A DNA stretch of 64,000 bases, taken from the NCBI RefSeq assembly GCF_021390245.1, contig NZ_JAJUXH010000001.1, positions 186,001 through 250,000 of the forward strand, in the 5' to 3' direction. Position numbers and translations under genes: made by a program. Shown piece by piece: positions 10,101-20,400 of this stretch. Position 1 is the first letter of the stretch, and each line of letters starts with the position of its first letter. The stretch is from Dyadobacter sp. CY323 (GTDB lineage Bacteria; Bacteroidota; Bacteroidia; Cytophagales; Spirosomataceae). A model generated the notes under the pieces. It searched no databases. It had not been told where the DNA came from and was given only the letters and a program-made list of their open reading frames with translations.

Positions 10101-10443
10101 CGGAGGTATGGTTGATGACCAGCTCAGTAATTACTTTCAATCCGCGTTTGTGCGCTTCTTTAAGGAATTGTTTAAACTCATTTAAATCCCCATAGGACGG
10201 ATTAATGGAGTAGTAGTCCGCAATATCGTAACCATCGTCACGCAGGGGAGAGGGGTAAAACGGCAAAAGCCAGATCGCCGTCACACCCAGATCCTGCAGA
10301 TAGTCCAGCTGCTCCATTAAACCTTTGAAATCGCCGATCCCGTCACAGTTTCCGTCCTTAAATGCCTTAATATGAAGTTCGTAAATGATTGCATCCTTAT
10401 ACCAATGCAGATTTTTTTCAACAGATCCTTTTCTAAATTCCAT
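7105..10443 (-). CDS. treS: Trehalose synthase / maltokinase fusion (TreS-Mak)
   Basis: Product of 1112 residues carrying two enzymes. Residues 1 to about 550 are a GH13_16 trehalose synthase that isomerises trehalose and maltose: DGIGDFKGL..YLQDLGVTAIWLLPF, nucleophile Asp210 in GFRLDAVPYLFERDGT, acid Glu252 in LAEANMW and Asp318 in RNHDEL. The C-terminal part (about 575-1105) is maltokinase, which phosphorylates maltose to maltose-1-phosphate: catalytic loop HGDYHLGQ at 960-967 and metal-binding Asp979 in ILDFEGEP. The fusion channels trehalose to the GlgE donor. The gene lies 8 bp after the glgE stop and just before glgB. This domain order is a known arrangement for the GlgE pathway. Confidence 0.95.
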   Translation of the reverse strand: MEFRKGSVEKNLHWYKDAIIYELHIKAFKDGNCDGIGDFKGLMEQLDYLQDLGVTAIWLLPFYPSPLRDDGYDIADYYSINPSYGDLNEFKQFLKEAHKRGLKVITELVINHTSDQHPWFQRARKAPKGSDHRNFYVWTDDPKQFKDARIIFQDYEKSNWTWDSEADQYYWHRFFHHQPDLNYDSPLVQEEILKILNFWCKMGVDGFRLDAVPYLFERDGTNCENLPETHAYLKKLRKYVDERYPGTLLLAEANMWPEDSAAYFGDGDECQMNYHFPIMPRMFMSLQMEDRYPLTDIFDQTPAIPENCQWGIFLRNHDELTLEMVTDEERDYMYKVYVKDPKARINLGIRHRLAPLLENNRKKIELLNSLLFTFPGTPIIYYGDEIGMGDNFYLGDRDGVRTPMQWSPDRNAGFSQSNPQRLYLPLILDPQYHYESINVELQSRNSSSLLWWMKKAISTRKKYKAFGRGDIHFLNSENSKVLSFTRTYEDETMLVIANLSRFPQPLELDLDQYKGFQPVEIYSKNKFPSIKDSTPYFFTLEAYACQCFVLQKTHPEIGETAELPLITLDKWPDLLQPEILEQLENDFLPNYLMKMRWFGGKGKGLDSIKIISHASIPLGNNPPCYLLLLEAFYQNDLPEMYQLPVAFGKEPFSYKVKENCPQAVIARIQVEGEEEGVLFDAIYGLELQQALIENIAQNAKVPAKDSEIQFSGNADVQAHVRETEKIKPRVLSGEQSNTSITYDGKYFFKLYRKVDRAINPDMEITHFLTHNAKFPNIPAFVGAVEWKYKNDSMVLGMMQEMVNNSTDAWANMLDRLDSFNEKILLSSDIELPQELHGTLTEPVGYEDIPDVLKDLLDVPVAEQVALLGVRTAEMHLALASGTDTPDFKPEEFSLHYQRSVYSSLQSLVRVAFQSLNRNIKKLTPEIKTEADEVLAMKDEILTELKKIYSHKIDTSKIRIHGDYHLGQVLFTGKDFVILDFEGEPARSYSERRLKRSALRDVAGMLRSFHYAAYGSLYLDNQIRKEDIGKLLPYVEQWYHYMSGFFMKAYLETIKDNPIIPQKKEDLNILLQTFLLQKAVYELNYEVNNRPSWVTVPLRGIKSILKKNETVNV

Positions 10444-10451
10444 AACTAATT

Positions 10452-12404
10452 TCAGTTGAGTGTTTCAATTTTTAAAATGTGTGCAGGCATTTCGTATGGG
10501 TTCATCTGGACATAGTTGTACTCGCCTTGCCAGTAGTATTTTTCTCCACTGAGCATATCACGGACCACATAAGTCTGATTACTGTAAATTCCGAACTTAT
10601 GGATCGGGACCTTGATGTGCGCCCCCTGGGTATTCCAGTTGTCCAGGTTCACAGCGATGATCAATGCATTACCCGTCTCCTCATCCGTCTTGGTATAGCA
10701 GATAACCATGTCATTGTTGGTTTCTGTGAAATCAACGTTCCAGGTCGTTTGCAAGGCAGTGTTTTCTTTGCGAATGCGGTTTACCCGCGTAATGATCTCC
10801 CGGGTCCTGCTATATCGTTGCCAGTCCCATTGCTTGATTTCATATTTCTCATTATCGGTATATTCTTCTTTCCCCGGATGCGGCGTGTTGACGCCATATT
10901 CGTAAACCGGACCATACAAGCCATAATTCGAGGAAAGCGTTGCTGCGAGAATGAAGCGGGCGATATGCGCATTTTCTCCGCCTTCTGCTAAATGGTGGGG
11001 TAGAATGTCAGGCGTGTTGGGCCAGAAATTCGGGCGGAAATAGTATTGCTGGTCGGTTTCAGTGAGTTCACGCAAATATTTCTCGATCTCCCATTTGCTG
11101 GTGCGCCAGGTAAAATAGGTGTAGGATTGATTAAAACCGACTTTTGCCAAACGCTCCATCACACGCGGCCGGGTAAATGCCTCAGCCAGGAAAATGGTTT
11201 CAGGATTTTTCTTTCTGATCTCAGCAATCACCCATTCCCAAAAACCAAATGCTTTAGTGTGCGGATTATCGATCCGGAAAACACGGACTCCTTTATCAAT
11301 CCAGAATTCGAGAACACTTTTCAGCTCGTTCCAAAGATTTTGCCAGTCATGTGTTTCAAAATCAAAGGGTAAAATATCCTCATACCTCTTCGGCGGGTTC
11401 TCCGCATACTGGACAGTCCCATCAGGCCGCCATTTAAACCATTGCGGATGGTCCTTCACATAAGGATGGTCCGGTGCGCATTGGTACGCTATATCCATTG
11501 CGATTTCGATATCCAGCTTTTTCGCCTCGCTCACCAGCTCACTGAAATCTTCGATAGTACCCAGTTCGGGATGGACTGCTTTGTGCCCGCCCAGCCGGTT
11601 ACCGATTGCCCAGGGAGATCCCGGATCGGTTTCTGAGGGAGTCAGGGAATTGTTTTTTCCTTTTCTTTTTAATTCACCAATGGGATGGACCGGGGGGAAA
11701 TATAATGTATCAAAACCCATTTTAGCCACATTGGGCAACAGGTTGATCACGTCTCTGAATGTACCGTGGCTGTCAGGAAAAGCAGATGCTGATCTTGGGA
11801 AAAGCTCGTACCAGGCACTAAAACCTGCTTTTTTGCGCTCAATCTCCAAATTGAATGTCTGGTCGTAAACAGTAATCCTGTCGGTATACCGTATTTTGGA
11901 CATAGCCTCGGCGAGCTCGTCACTAATGGCGAGGTTCACAGCATTTTCGGGATTTTGAGATGTTTTAAATTGTCCGATCCAGGAGCTGAAATCGGCTTCT
12001 GCATTCGCTAATGCGGATGCTTCTTCGAGTATTTCTACGCCGATGAGGATTTCAACGGATATATCCTGATTCGCATTCAATTTCTTGACCAGCCCGTTTT
12101 TCCAGGTTGTAAAATGGTCGATCCAGCCGGTAAAGCGGTATTCGTAAAAACCCATTTTCCCGGGCCGCCACATAGCTTCCCACCGGTCGTTGATCACCAG
12201 GTGCATCGGGATTTCCTCCCAAAGCGTATCCGATTTGTGCTTGTAAACAACCGCAGCTGCGACAACGTCGTGACCGTCTCCAAAGATATCGGCTGAAAAA
12301 TGCACACTTTCGCCGATTGCACGTCTTGCAGGGAACCTTCCTGCTTCAACTTGTGGGGTAACGTTGGTAATAACCACACGTTTTCTGCCATCCGTAACAC
12401 TCAT
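10452..12404 (-). CDS. glgE: Alpha-1,4-glucan:maltose-1-phosphate maltosyltransferase (GH13_3)
   Basis: Product of 650 residues, typical for GlgE. It transfers maltosyl units from maltose-1-phosphate to the non-reducing end of alpha-1,4-glucans, releasing phosphate. An N-terminal beta domain (about 8-120, DUF3416-like) precedes the barrel. Diagnostic motifs are FDTLYFPPVHPIG, DIAYQCAPDHPYV, QYAENPPKRYEDI, nucleophile Asp379 in RVFRIDNPHTK and acid Glu408 in IFLAEAFTRP. It is the first gene of the three-gene operon. The 153-bp gap upstream, after the hybrid kinase gene, presumably contains its promoter, but no clear Bacteroidota -7 element was found there. Confidence 0.95.
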   Translation of the reverse strand: MSVTDGRKRVVITNVTPQVEAGRFPARRAIGESVHFSADIFGDGHDVVAAAVVYKHKSDTLWEEIPMHLVINDRWEAMWRPGKMGFYEYRFTGWIDHFTTWKNGLVKKLNANQDISVEILIGVEILEEASALANAEADFSSWIGQFKTSQNPENAVNLAISDELAEAMSKIRYTDRITVYDQTFNLEIERKKAGFSAWYELFPRSASAFPDSHGTFRDVINLLPNVAKMGFDTLYFPPVHPIGELKRKGKNNSLTPSETDPGSPWAIGNRLGGHKAVHPELGTIEDFSELVSEAKKLDIEIAMDIAYQCAPDHPYVKDHPQWFKWRPDGTVQYAENPPKRYEDILPFDFETHDWQNLWNELKSVLEFWIDKGVRVFRIDNPHTKAFGFWEWVIAEIRKKNPETIFLAEAFTRPRVMERLAKVGFNQSYTYFTWRTSKWEIEKYLRELTETDQQYYFRPNFWPNTPDILPHHLAEGGENAHIARFILAATLSSNYGLYGPVYEYGVNTPHPGKEEYTDNEKYEIKQWDWQRYSRTREIITRVNRIRKENTALQTTWNVDFTETNNDMVICYTKTDEETGNALIIAVNLDNWNTQGAHIKVPIHKFGIYSNQTYVVRDMLSGEKYYWQGEYNYVQMNPYEMPAHILKIETLN

Positions 12405-12557
12405 CGACCCTATTGTTTAGTTTCCATTTGTTGAATGGATCTATACAATCAAAATCATGCCGGAACGATTGGTTTAGTCAGGATAACGGGCGTTTTAATG
12501 AATAAACGCATAGCCAGGTTTGAAGGTTAATGAATTGAAGTACTGCCAATTGTAAAT

Positions 12558-15500
12558 TTAAAGCAAGCTTTGAAGATTTACTGCCGAAACAGCCTGTTTC
12601 AAGGCGAAAGCACTGCTGAGAGCAGTTTTGATATCCTCATAACGAATCGGTTTTGAAACATAATCATCCATTCCAGCCCTCAGGCAGATGTCACGGTCTT
12701 CTGGCATTGCATTGGCGGTGACGGCAATAATGAAAGGTTGTCGTCCCGGAAATTTTCGGATTAACCCGGTGGCTTCCAGGCCATCCATCACGGGCATCTG
12801 AACATCCATGAATATAATGTCAAACATTTCCTGACCGGCCAGCGCAACCGCCTCTCTGCCATTGTGAGCTACGCGTGCCGAATATCCGAGTTTCGCCAGA
12901 AGTGAAACCAGCAGTTTTTCATTGATCAGGTTGTCTTCGGCGATGAGAATATTTAATGGAAACTCTTCCGCAAAATACGTGGATAATAAATTTTTTCCAC
13001 TGACAGCTTTGGGTTCTACCGTTACTGTATGCCTGGAAAGTTCTTTTCTGATCACATCACCGAGCTTTTGATGTTTAACAGGTTTGGTTAGCACCGAACA
13101 AAAAAGGCCTGGATTGGCTTTTCGGGCTTCATCGCCCACGGAGCTCAGCAGAACAATGGAAAGGTCCGGCAATATTGATTTAACCTGTCTGGCCAGCTCG
13201 ACCCCATTCATTTCAGGCATGTTCAGATCTGTCAGCATCAGGTCGATAGCCGGTTTCTTTTTCAGGAGTTCAAGCGCTTGGGTGCCCGAGGTTGCAAGCA
13301 TTGGTACCAGCTTCCAGTATTTCAGCTGGGTTTCGATGATCCGGAGGTTGGTTTTATTGTCGTCGACAACAAGTACCGTTTTCCCTTCGAATTCGGTACC
13401 GTTAAGTTTTGTGGAGTTTCCCGTGGTGTCATCGCTGGCTTTCGAGATAACCGTGAAGTAGAAACTCGTCCCTTTTCCTTCCTCACTTTCCGCGTAAATC
13501 CTTCCGCCCATTAGCTCCACCAGGCGCTGACTGATAACCAGGCCAAGACCCGTGCCGCCGTATTTTCGTGTATGTGAAGAATCGACCTGGGAAAATGCTT
13601 TAAAGAGCAGATCAAGCTTGTCGCGGGCAATACCGATGCCGGTATCCTGTACCTGAAAGGTCAGCTCGATTTCACCTTCATTATCTCTGTGGTTGCATTC
13701 CACACTCACCAGTATTTCACCTTCATGGGTAAACTTCACCGCATTGTTGACCAGATTGATCAGGATCTGGCGGAGCCGGAGATTATCGCCGATGATCCGG
13801 GAAGGTATTTCGGGATCGATCTGATAAACCAGGTCCAGCCCCAGGTCAGCCGCTTTATTTGAAAATATTCCCAAAACTTCCTCAATGCATTCGTGCAGGT
13901 CAAACGGCTTTCGTTCCAGTTCCATATTCCCGGACTCAATCTTGGAGAAGTCCAGAATATCGTTGATCACGGTGAGCAGCCCGTCTCCGCAGCCAATGAT
14001 CGTCTCGGTATATTCCGCCTGATCTTCCGTCATATCAGTTTGTGAAAGTAGCATTGCCATACCCAGGATGCCATTCATCGGTGTACGGATTTCGTGGCTC
14101 ATCGTCGCCAGGAACACACTTTTTGCCTGATTCGCTTTTTCGGCTTCGTGACGTGCCTGCTGCTCTTCAATGTGCTTTCTTTGCAGCTCGTCATTCAGCT
14201 GATGCAAATGCGAAGCCTGTGATTCTAGTGCATGGGTTTTTTCCACTACCTCTTTAGTCCTTTCAAAAACCTGATTTTGTAAAACCTCCTTTTGCCGCTT
14301 AATTTCTCTCACACGTGCCTGATAAATCAGATATATGATCCCAACGACGGTTAGGAACAGCAAAATTCGAAACCACCAGGTTTGCCAGAACGGCGGCACC
14401 ACATGCAGCAAAATGGACGTACCCACCTCATTCCAGATGCCGTCGTTGTTAGAAGCTTTCACCCGGAATGTGTAGTTCCCCGGATCTAGATTGGTATAGG
14501 TGGCTTTTCTTACATTGTTTGAATAAATCCAGTCACTGTCGAAACCTTCCAGCTTGTACGCATATTTATTTTTGTGGGAAATTGTGTAATTGAGCGCCGT
14601 AAACTCGAAAGACAGCATCAGATCTTTGTACGAAACGGTGATTTCCCTGGTCTCCGTAATGTGTTTGGTCAAAGGCGAACCTTTATCGTGCACATGCATG
14701 GATTTATTGAAAATCTGAAAATCGGTGATGTAAACGGGCGGGACGGCGTGATTGTAATGAATGCTGTCGGGATGAAACACATTCAGGCCGGTTTGTCCGC
14801 CGAAGAACATTTCACCAGCCTTATTTTTATAGGCCGAAAATTTGTTGAACGACGTCCCTTGTAAACCGTCGTCTATATCGAAATTATGAAAGGTGTTTGC
14901 GATAGGATCAAAATTGCATAACCCATTGTTGGTGCTGATCCACAGGGTACCCTTGGAATCCTCACTCATTCCCCAGATCACATCGTTGGGAAGCCCGTCT
15001 TTCTGCCGGTAACGCGTAAATGTACTGGTCGCCCGGTCTAGCAGATTCAGCCCGCCGCTGGTACCCACCCAGAAATTCCCTTTTGAATCTTCAAAGAAAC
15101 AGTTGACCAGGTTGTTGCTGATCGTCTTTTCATTATGCTGATCGTGGACGAAATGGAGAAATGATTTTTCGTTTGGGTTAAACCTATTAATGCCGTCACC
15201 TTCACTTCCTGCCCATATCGTACCGCTTTTATCCACAAAAGCCGAAACGATAATGTCGCTGCTAATGCTTTTTGGGTCAGCAGGATCATGTTTAAAGCGC
15301 GTGAAAGTATTGGCGGCCTTGTCAAATCGCAGCAACCCTCCCGAGCCGCCGATCCACAGCGATCCGCGGCGATCATCGGCAATGCTGTAAATGTTATCCC
15401 GGATTGTGGCTTCCCCGGGGTAGAGCTTACTGAGGTTGTGAAAACTTTTTGTTTTCGGATCGAACATGCTCAGGCCGCCTTTGTAATTTCCGATCCACAT

Positions 15501-16790
15501 TTTTCCATCAATGTCCCGGACGAGAGCTGTAATGTAGTTACTCGGTAAACTCTGAGGCTGATCGGGTTGATGAGCGAAAATCTCAAACTTACCGGTTTTT
15601 CGGTCCCAGACGTTAATGCCTCCGCCGTCTGTTCCAAGCCACATTTTCCCGTTCGGACCTTCGGCAATGGACAGGATGTTGTCATTACTTATGCCTTCCG
15701 ACCTGCCAGGGATACTTTGGTATTTTTCAAATTTCAGTGGCTCGTGAGCCATCACATTCACTCCGCCGCTGAAAGTACCTACCCACATGTTACCCGTTTT
15801 ATCACAAAAAAGCGCGTAAATCGAACCATTGTTGAGACCATCCTTATTATTCCTGTCAAAAAGATATTTGGTAAAGCGGCCATCCTTTTCGAGAATATTA
15901 ATGCCGCCATTCCGCGTGCCGATCCATAACTTTCCCTTTTTGTCTTCCGCGAACGAAATGATGTCGTTATGCGAAATCCCATCCGGGTTCGATGACTGGT
16001 AACGGTAAGTAGTAAATGTTCCTGCGGCACGGTCCATCCGGTTCAAACCTCCATTCTCGGTGGCGACCCAGAGATTTCCAGGCATATCTTCGTAAATCCG
16101 GTTGACTTCATTTTTGCTTAGTGAATTTGGGTCGCCCGGATTGTGCAGATACTGGCGGAATGTCCCGCGTGAGCCGTCCAATTTATTGATGCCACCGGTT
16201 TGAGTCCCGGCCCAAACGGTGCCTGAGCGATCGACCAGCACGGTTTTGACGAAATCGTCGCTCAAACTTTCCGCATTACCGGCATCATGCATGTAGCGTT
16301 TAAAGGTTTTTTTGGATAGATCAAAAAAGTTCAACCCGCTGCCTGTGGCGATCCACAGATTCCCATTACCGTCTTCCGCAATCGACATGATCTTGTTGTC
16401 GCTGATACTGGACGGGTTTTGCTTGTCGTGCTGAAAGTTGGTGAACCGGTCTTTCTGACGGTCGTATAAGCTCAGGCCGCCATCTTCCGTTCCGATCCAG
16501 AGCCTCCCTTTCCGATCTTCAAAAAGCGTATTAATGACGCTGTGCGCAATGCTGTGCGGATTTTGCGGGTCGTTTCGGTAAACGGTAAAATTATATCCAT
16601 CGTAACGATTGAGGCCATCGCGGGTCCCGAACCACATGAAGCCTCGGCGGTCCATCACGATGCTGGATACGTTGTTTTGCGAAAGTCCCTGGTTGGTAGT
16701 GAGGTGGCGAAATGGACGGTGTATTTCCTGGGCCCGAGAATTTAAAAGAGAAAGGAATAGGAACAGACCGGATAATAAAGATACTTTCAT
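12558..16790 (-). CDS. Reg_prop hybrid sensor histidine kinase with two receivers
   Basis: Product of 1410 residues. A signal peptide (1-20) is followed by about 14 Reg_prop blades (30-680; repeats such as LWIGTEDGGLSLYD and MWVGTFSGGVNV). Then come a Y_Y_Y domain (735-797), a transmembrane helix (about 805-823), a coiled coil, HisKA with His899 in ATMSHEIRTPMNG, an ATPase domain (NLVNNAVKF, DTGIGI, GGTGLGL) and two receivers (Asp1188 in LTDLNMPEMNG; Asp1329 in FMDVQMPVMDG). Many Bacteroidota relatives end in an AraC domain; this one does not, so its signal must leave by phosphotransfer or protein contact. Its position upstream of glgE and divergent from a receiver gene and treY-malQ suggests control of alpha-glucan metabolism. 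That is inference. Confidence 0.93.
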   Translation of the reverse strand: MKVSLLSGLFLFLSLLNSRAQEIHRPFRHLTTNQGLSQNNVSSIVMDRRGFMWFGTRDGLNRYDGYNFTVYRNDPQNPHSIAHSVINTLFEDRKGRLWIGTEDGGLSLYDRQKDRFTNFQHDKQNPSSISDNKIMSIAEDGNGNLWIATGSGLNFFDLSKKTFKRYMHDAGNAESLSDDFVKTVLVDRSGTVWAGTQTGGINKLDGSRGTFRQYLHNPGDPNSLSKNEVNRIYEDMPGNLWVATENGGLNRMDRAAGTFTTYRYQSSNPDGISHNDIISFAEDKKGKLWIGTRNGGINILEKDGRFTKYLFDRNNKDGLNNGSIYALFCDKTGNMWVGTFSGGVNVMAHEPLKFEKYQSIPGRSEGISNDNILSIAEGPNGKMWLGTDGGGINVWDRKTGKFEIFAHQPDQPQSLPSNYITALVRDIDGKMWIGNYKGGLSMFDPKTKSFHNLSKLYPGEATIRDNIYSIADDRRGSLWIGGSGGLLRFDKAANTFTRFKHDPADPKSISSDIIVSAFVDKSGTIWAGSEGDGINRFNPNEKSFLHFVHDQHNEKTISNNLVNCFFEDSKGNFWVGTSGGLNLLDRATSTFTRYRQKDGLPNDVIWGMSEDSKGTLWISTNNGLCNFDPIANTFHNFDIDDGLQGTSFNKFSAYKNKAGEMFFGGQTGLNVFHPDSIHYNHAVPPVYITDFQIFNKSMHVHDKGSPLTKHITETREITVSYKDLMLSFEFTALNYTISHKNKYAYKLEGFDSDWIYSNNVRKATYTNLDPGNYTFRVKASNNDGIWNEVGTSILLHVVPPFWQTWWFRILLFLTVVGIIYLIYQARVREIKRQKEVLQNQVFERTKEVVEKTHALESQASHLHQLNDELQRKHIEEQQARHEAEKANQAKSVFLATMSHEIRTPMNGILGMAMLLSQTDMTEDQAEYTETIIGCGDGLLTVINDILDFSKIESGNMELERKPFDLHECIEEVLGIFSNKAADLGLDLVYQIDPEIPSRIIGDNLRLRQILINLVNNAVKFTHEGEILVSVECNHRDNEGEIELTFQVQDTGIGIARDKLDLLFKAFSQVDSSHTRKYGGTGLGLVISQRLVELMGGRIYAESEEGKGTSFYFTVISKASDDTTGNSTKLNGTEFEGKTVLVVDDNKTNLRIIETQLKYWKLVPMLATSGTQALELLKKKPAIDLMLTDLNMPEMNGVELARQVKSILPDLSIVLLSSVGDEARKANPGLFCSVLTKPVKHQKLGDVIRKELSRHTVTVEPKAVSGKNLLSTYFAEEFPLNILIAEDNLINEKLLVSLLAKLGYSARVAHNGREAVALAGQEMFDIIFMDVQMPVMDGLEATGLIRKFPGRQPFIIAVTANAMPEDRDICLRAGMDDYVSKPIRYEDIKTALSSAFALKQAVSAVNLQSLL

Positions 16791-16983
16791 TTTGTGCAGT
16801 ATCTGAATAAAGTATTAGGCATCATTTTCTTATTTTGGAAATAATAATCAGACATTAGCTCATCAATATCCAAGTAGTTCTACGGATGTGTTTTAAATGT
16901 ATAAAAAAAAACTATTTTTTTATATTAAAATTACAATGCGTTCGTCCATTAGCTTACTAACAACTCAGATCGTTCCAGGGTCT

Positions 16984-17364
16984 ATGGAATTTATAATCGT
17001 TGATGATAGCGTATTTGATCTATTCACACAGGAAAAGCTGCTTTCGAAGAGTGGGCTGGCTTCCAAAGTGATTAGTTTCGGTGCGCCCCAGGAGGCACTG
17101 GACTATTTATTTGCTCAACACGAAACAATGCCTGAAACGATTGTCTTACTCGACATCCAGATGCCGGAACTCAATGGTTTTCAGTTTATGGAACAGTTTG
17201 CACGGATCCCGGAACAAGTCAGGAGCAGGATCAGGATCTTCATGATCTCTTCCACCGTCGACCCTTGGGATATTGCGGAAGCTGCTGCCAATCCGCATAT
17301 CGTCACCCTTTTATCCAAACCTCTCGACATTCCCGTACTCAGGACACTTTTAGAAAAAGATTGA
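16984..17364 (+). CDS. Single-domain response regulator (CheY-like receiver)
   Basis: From ATG 16984 the product is 126 residues and consists only of a receiver domain: acidic pair in IIVDDS at 7-8, phospho-acceptor Asp57 in LLDIQMPELNG, SS at 89-90, Lys112 in LLSKPLD. The frame is open further upstream with ATGs at 16897 and 16936, but those residues have no family resemblance, and MEFIIVDD is the usual receiver start. There is no output domain. It is divergent from the hybrid kinase (12558-16790) and 67 bp upstream of treY-malQ, so it could be an intermediate of that kinase. The pairing is inferred from position only. Confidence 0.85.
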   Translation: MEFIIVDDSVFDLFTQEKLLSKSGLASKVISFGAPQEALDYLFAQHETMPETIVLLDIQMPELNGFQFMEQFARIPEQVRSRIRIFMISSTVDPWDIAEAAANPHIVTLLSKPLDIPVLRTLLEKD

Positions 17365-17431
17365 TAGACTTCATAGCTGCGGGCTGGCATAGTATTTAGA
17401 GTGCAGAAAATTAAATCACTTATACTCGAAT

Positions 17432-20400
17432 ATGAATAATCCTGTTACAACATACCGCCTGCAGTTCAATCAAGAATTTTCGTTCAAAGACTTCCGGAAA
17501 TGGATGCCATACTTCCAAAAATTGGGGGTAGGGACGATATACGCCTCACCGATTTTGGAATCCACACCCGGCAGCACGCATGGGTACGATGGGGTGAATC
17601 CCGGTCGCATTGACCCTGAGCTGGGAACAATAGAGGAATTCAAAAGCATAACGGGGGAATTACAGAAGATGCAAATTGGCTGGTTGCAGGACATTGTCCC
17701 CAATCACATGGCATTTCATTCTGAAAATCCCTGGTTGATGGATGTGCTCGAAAAAGGTACTCAGTCGCAATATGCTTCGTTTTTCGATATCGCCTGGAAT
17801 AGCCGGCTTTTCAAAGGCAGGATCATGGTACCGTTTCTTACGAGCGATCTGGATGAAGCGATCCAGGAGGGGCATTTACAGCTCGGTTACTCCGACAACC
17901 GGTTCATAATGGAGTACGAAGGTTCGGTTTTTCCATTAAATCTCAGATCGTACCTGACTTTGCTCACGCACGATCCGGAAGGCCAGCCGCAATCGGTTGA
18001 TCAGTTGATTTCACAACTGCATGAGATCCATGAGGTGGAAGATCCGAACGTGTTCTCGCAGCAATGGAGCGAATTTCTGATGCAGCTGGCTTCATTGGCC
18101 AAAAACGACCAGATAAAGGCATATCTGGATCAGATACTCGCTCATTTCAATAGTGATCCCGCCTTGTTGAGGCAAGTTGCCGACGAGCAGAGTTATGTGC
18201 TATGTCACTGGCAAAAAACCGAAGATCAGATCAATTTCCGCCGTTTTTTTACGGTCAATGGTCTTATCTGCCTCAATATGCAGAACGATCTGGTATTTGA
18301 TACCTATCATGAGCTGGTGAAGGAATTCACAGCGGAAGGTGTTGTTACCGGGCTGAGAATTGATCACATCGACGGGCTTTTTGATCCTCAGGCTTATGTT
18401 GAAAAACTTCGGAACCTGGTTGGCGGAGACACTTATATTGTTGCTGAAAAAATTCTTGAAAAGAATGAAGACATGCCCGTAAACTGGCCGATCCAGGGAG
18501 CTACGGGTTACGAATTTCTGGCTATCGTCAACAATATTTTTACCAATAAGTCTGCCGAACCTGCGTTTACGGCATTTTACAACGAGCTGACCGGCGAGGA
18601 TAAATCCATTCACGACCAGTTGCTAAGCAAAAAATCGGAGATCCTGAATGGACATATGGGCGGTGAGCAGGAGAATCTGTACCAGCTTTTTGTGGAGCTC
18701 AGGCTTGCAGAGCAGGACGAAATCAACCAGTTCGGGAAAGAAGCTCTTAAAACTGCGATCGGTGAGTTTCTGATCCATTGTCCGGTTTATCGATATTATG
18801 GTAACAGCATGCCGCTTTCGGAAACCGAGTCAGAGGAAATTACAGCTATTTTTGAAGAAGTACGCAGCTATCACCCCGACCTTTCGGATGCAGCCAGTCT
18901 GCTGGAAAGCTGTTTTCTCGTGAAAACGCTGGAAAGCGATGAAGAATATAACGGTCGCGTTCTGGAATTTTATCAGCGATGCATGCAGTTTTCCGGGCCG
19001 CTCATGGCAAAGGGTGGGGAGGATACTTTAATGTATACCAATAACCGCTTCATCGGCCACAATGATGTGGGAGATTTTCCGGATCGTTTCGGCGTGACAG
19101 GAAAGTCATTTCACGATTACATGCGGAAAAGGCAAAAAGAATGGCCATTCGCATTAAGTACGACGTCTACTCATGATACCAAGCGAGGCGAAGATGTCCG
19201 TGCCAGGTTAAATGTACTGACAGACCTGGGTGACGCCTGGATTGAAAAAGTAAAAGAGTGGCAGGAACTAAATGCCAGTGTACATTCGGAGAATAGCATT
19301 CTGACCAAAAACGACGAATACCTGATCTATCAGACCATAGCGGGTGCATACCCGATGCCCGGCGAGGATGAAGATAATTTTGCTGCCAGGCTCAAAGAAT
19401 ATTTGCAAAAAGCACTTCGCGAAGCCAAAACTAATACGACCTGGGCAGAGCCGAACGAGACATACGAAACGGCGGTTAAGGAATTTGCAACCGAACTTCT
19501 AAAACCAGAAACGCCATTCTGGTCGAGTTTTAAAGAGTTTCATGCGGAAATTTCGGAGTTTGGGATTATTAATTCACTCTCGCAACTCGCGTTGAAATTC
19601 ACATGTCCGGGCGTACCCGACGTCTATCAGGGATGTGAGCTGTGGGATTTCAGCCTCGTGGATCCGGATAACCGCCGACCTGTCGATTTTGCGAAAAGAG
19701 AGCAGTGGCTAACCGAATTTGAGAGCTATGAGCCTGAACGTTTGCTGGAAAAACTGTGGGAGGCGCGCTCAAATGCGCAAATCAAATTATGGCTTACATA
19801 CCAGTTCTTCCATTTACGAAAAGATAATCCGCTGTTATTCACCGAGGGCGATTACATTCCGTTGAAGATTCGGGGACAATACAAAGATCATTTGCTGGCT
19901 TTTGCAAGACGACAAAAGCGGACATTCTGCATCGTTGTAGTCCCGCTCCACACTGCGCAAATGTGCCGCGACCAGAACAAGGATTTTTTCGAGCTGGACT
20001 GGCATGATACGTCTGTGGTGTTGCCCGAAAACCTTTCGCCTGAATGGGAATTTGTACTGACCGGAAAAACCGAGGAACACGTTGGCAAGCTTTTGCCTAA
20101 GGATATTTTCAAAGGTCTTCCAATCGCAATCCTTAAAGGTTCAAAGCCGGACAACGAACGAAAAGCGGGTTTGCTTCTTCATATTTCGTCACTGGCTTCA
20201 CCATTTGGGATCGGCGATATGGGCCCGGAAGCATTTGCATTCGCGGATTTCTTGCAAAAAAGCAATCAACGCATCTGGCAGATATTACCGCTCAATCCCA
20301 CTGAACCGTCGCAGGCTAATTCTCCATATAGCGCACTGTCGAGCCGGGCGGGGAACCCATTGCTGATCAGCCCGGAAGTGCTGGTGGAAGATGGATTGCT

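Noticed and set aside
15567..15929. Open plus-strand frame inside the hybrid kinase gene
   Set aside because: It is antisense to Reg_prop repeats, which are repetitive and readily leave other frames open; no start signal or family motif.
12558..16790. Repeats in the kinase gene considered as a DNA repeat array
   Set aside because: The periodicity of about 48 codons is at protein level (propeller blades), with diverged DNA; it is not a CRISPR or tandem DNA repeat.
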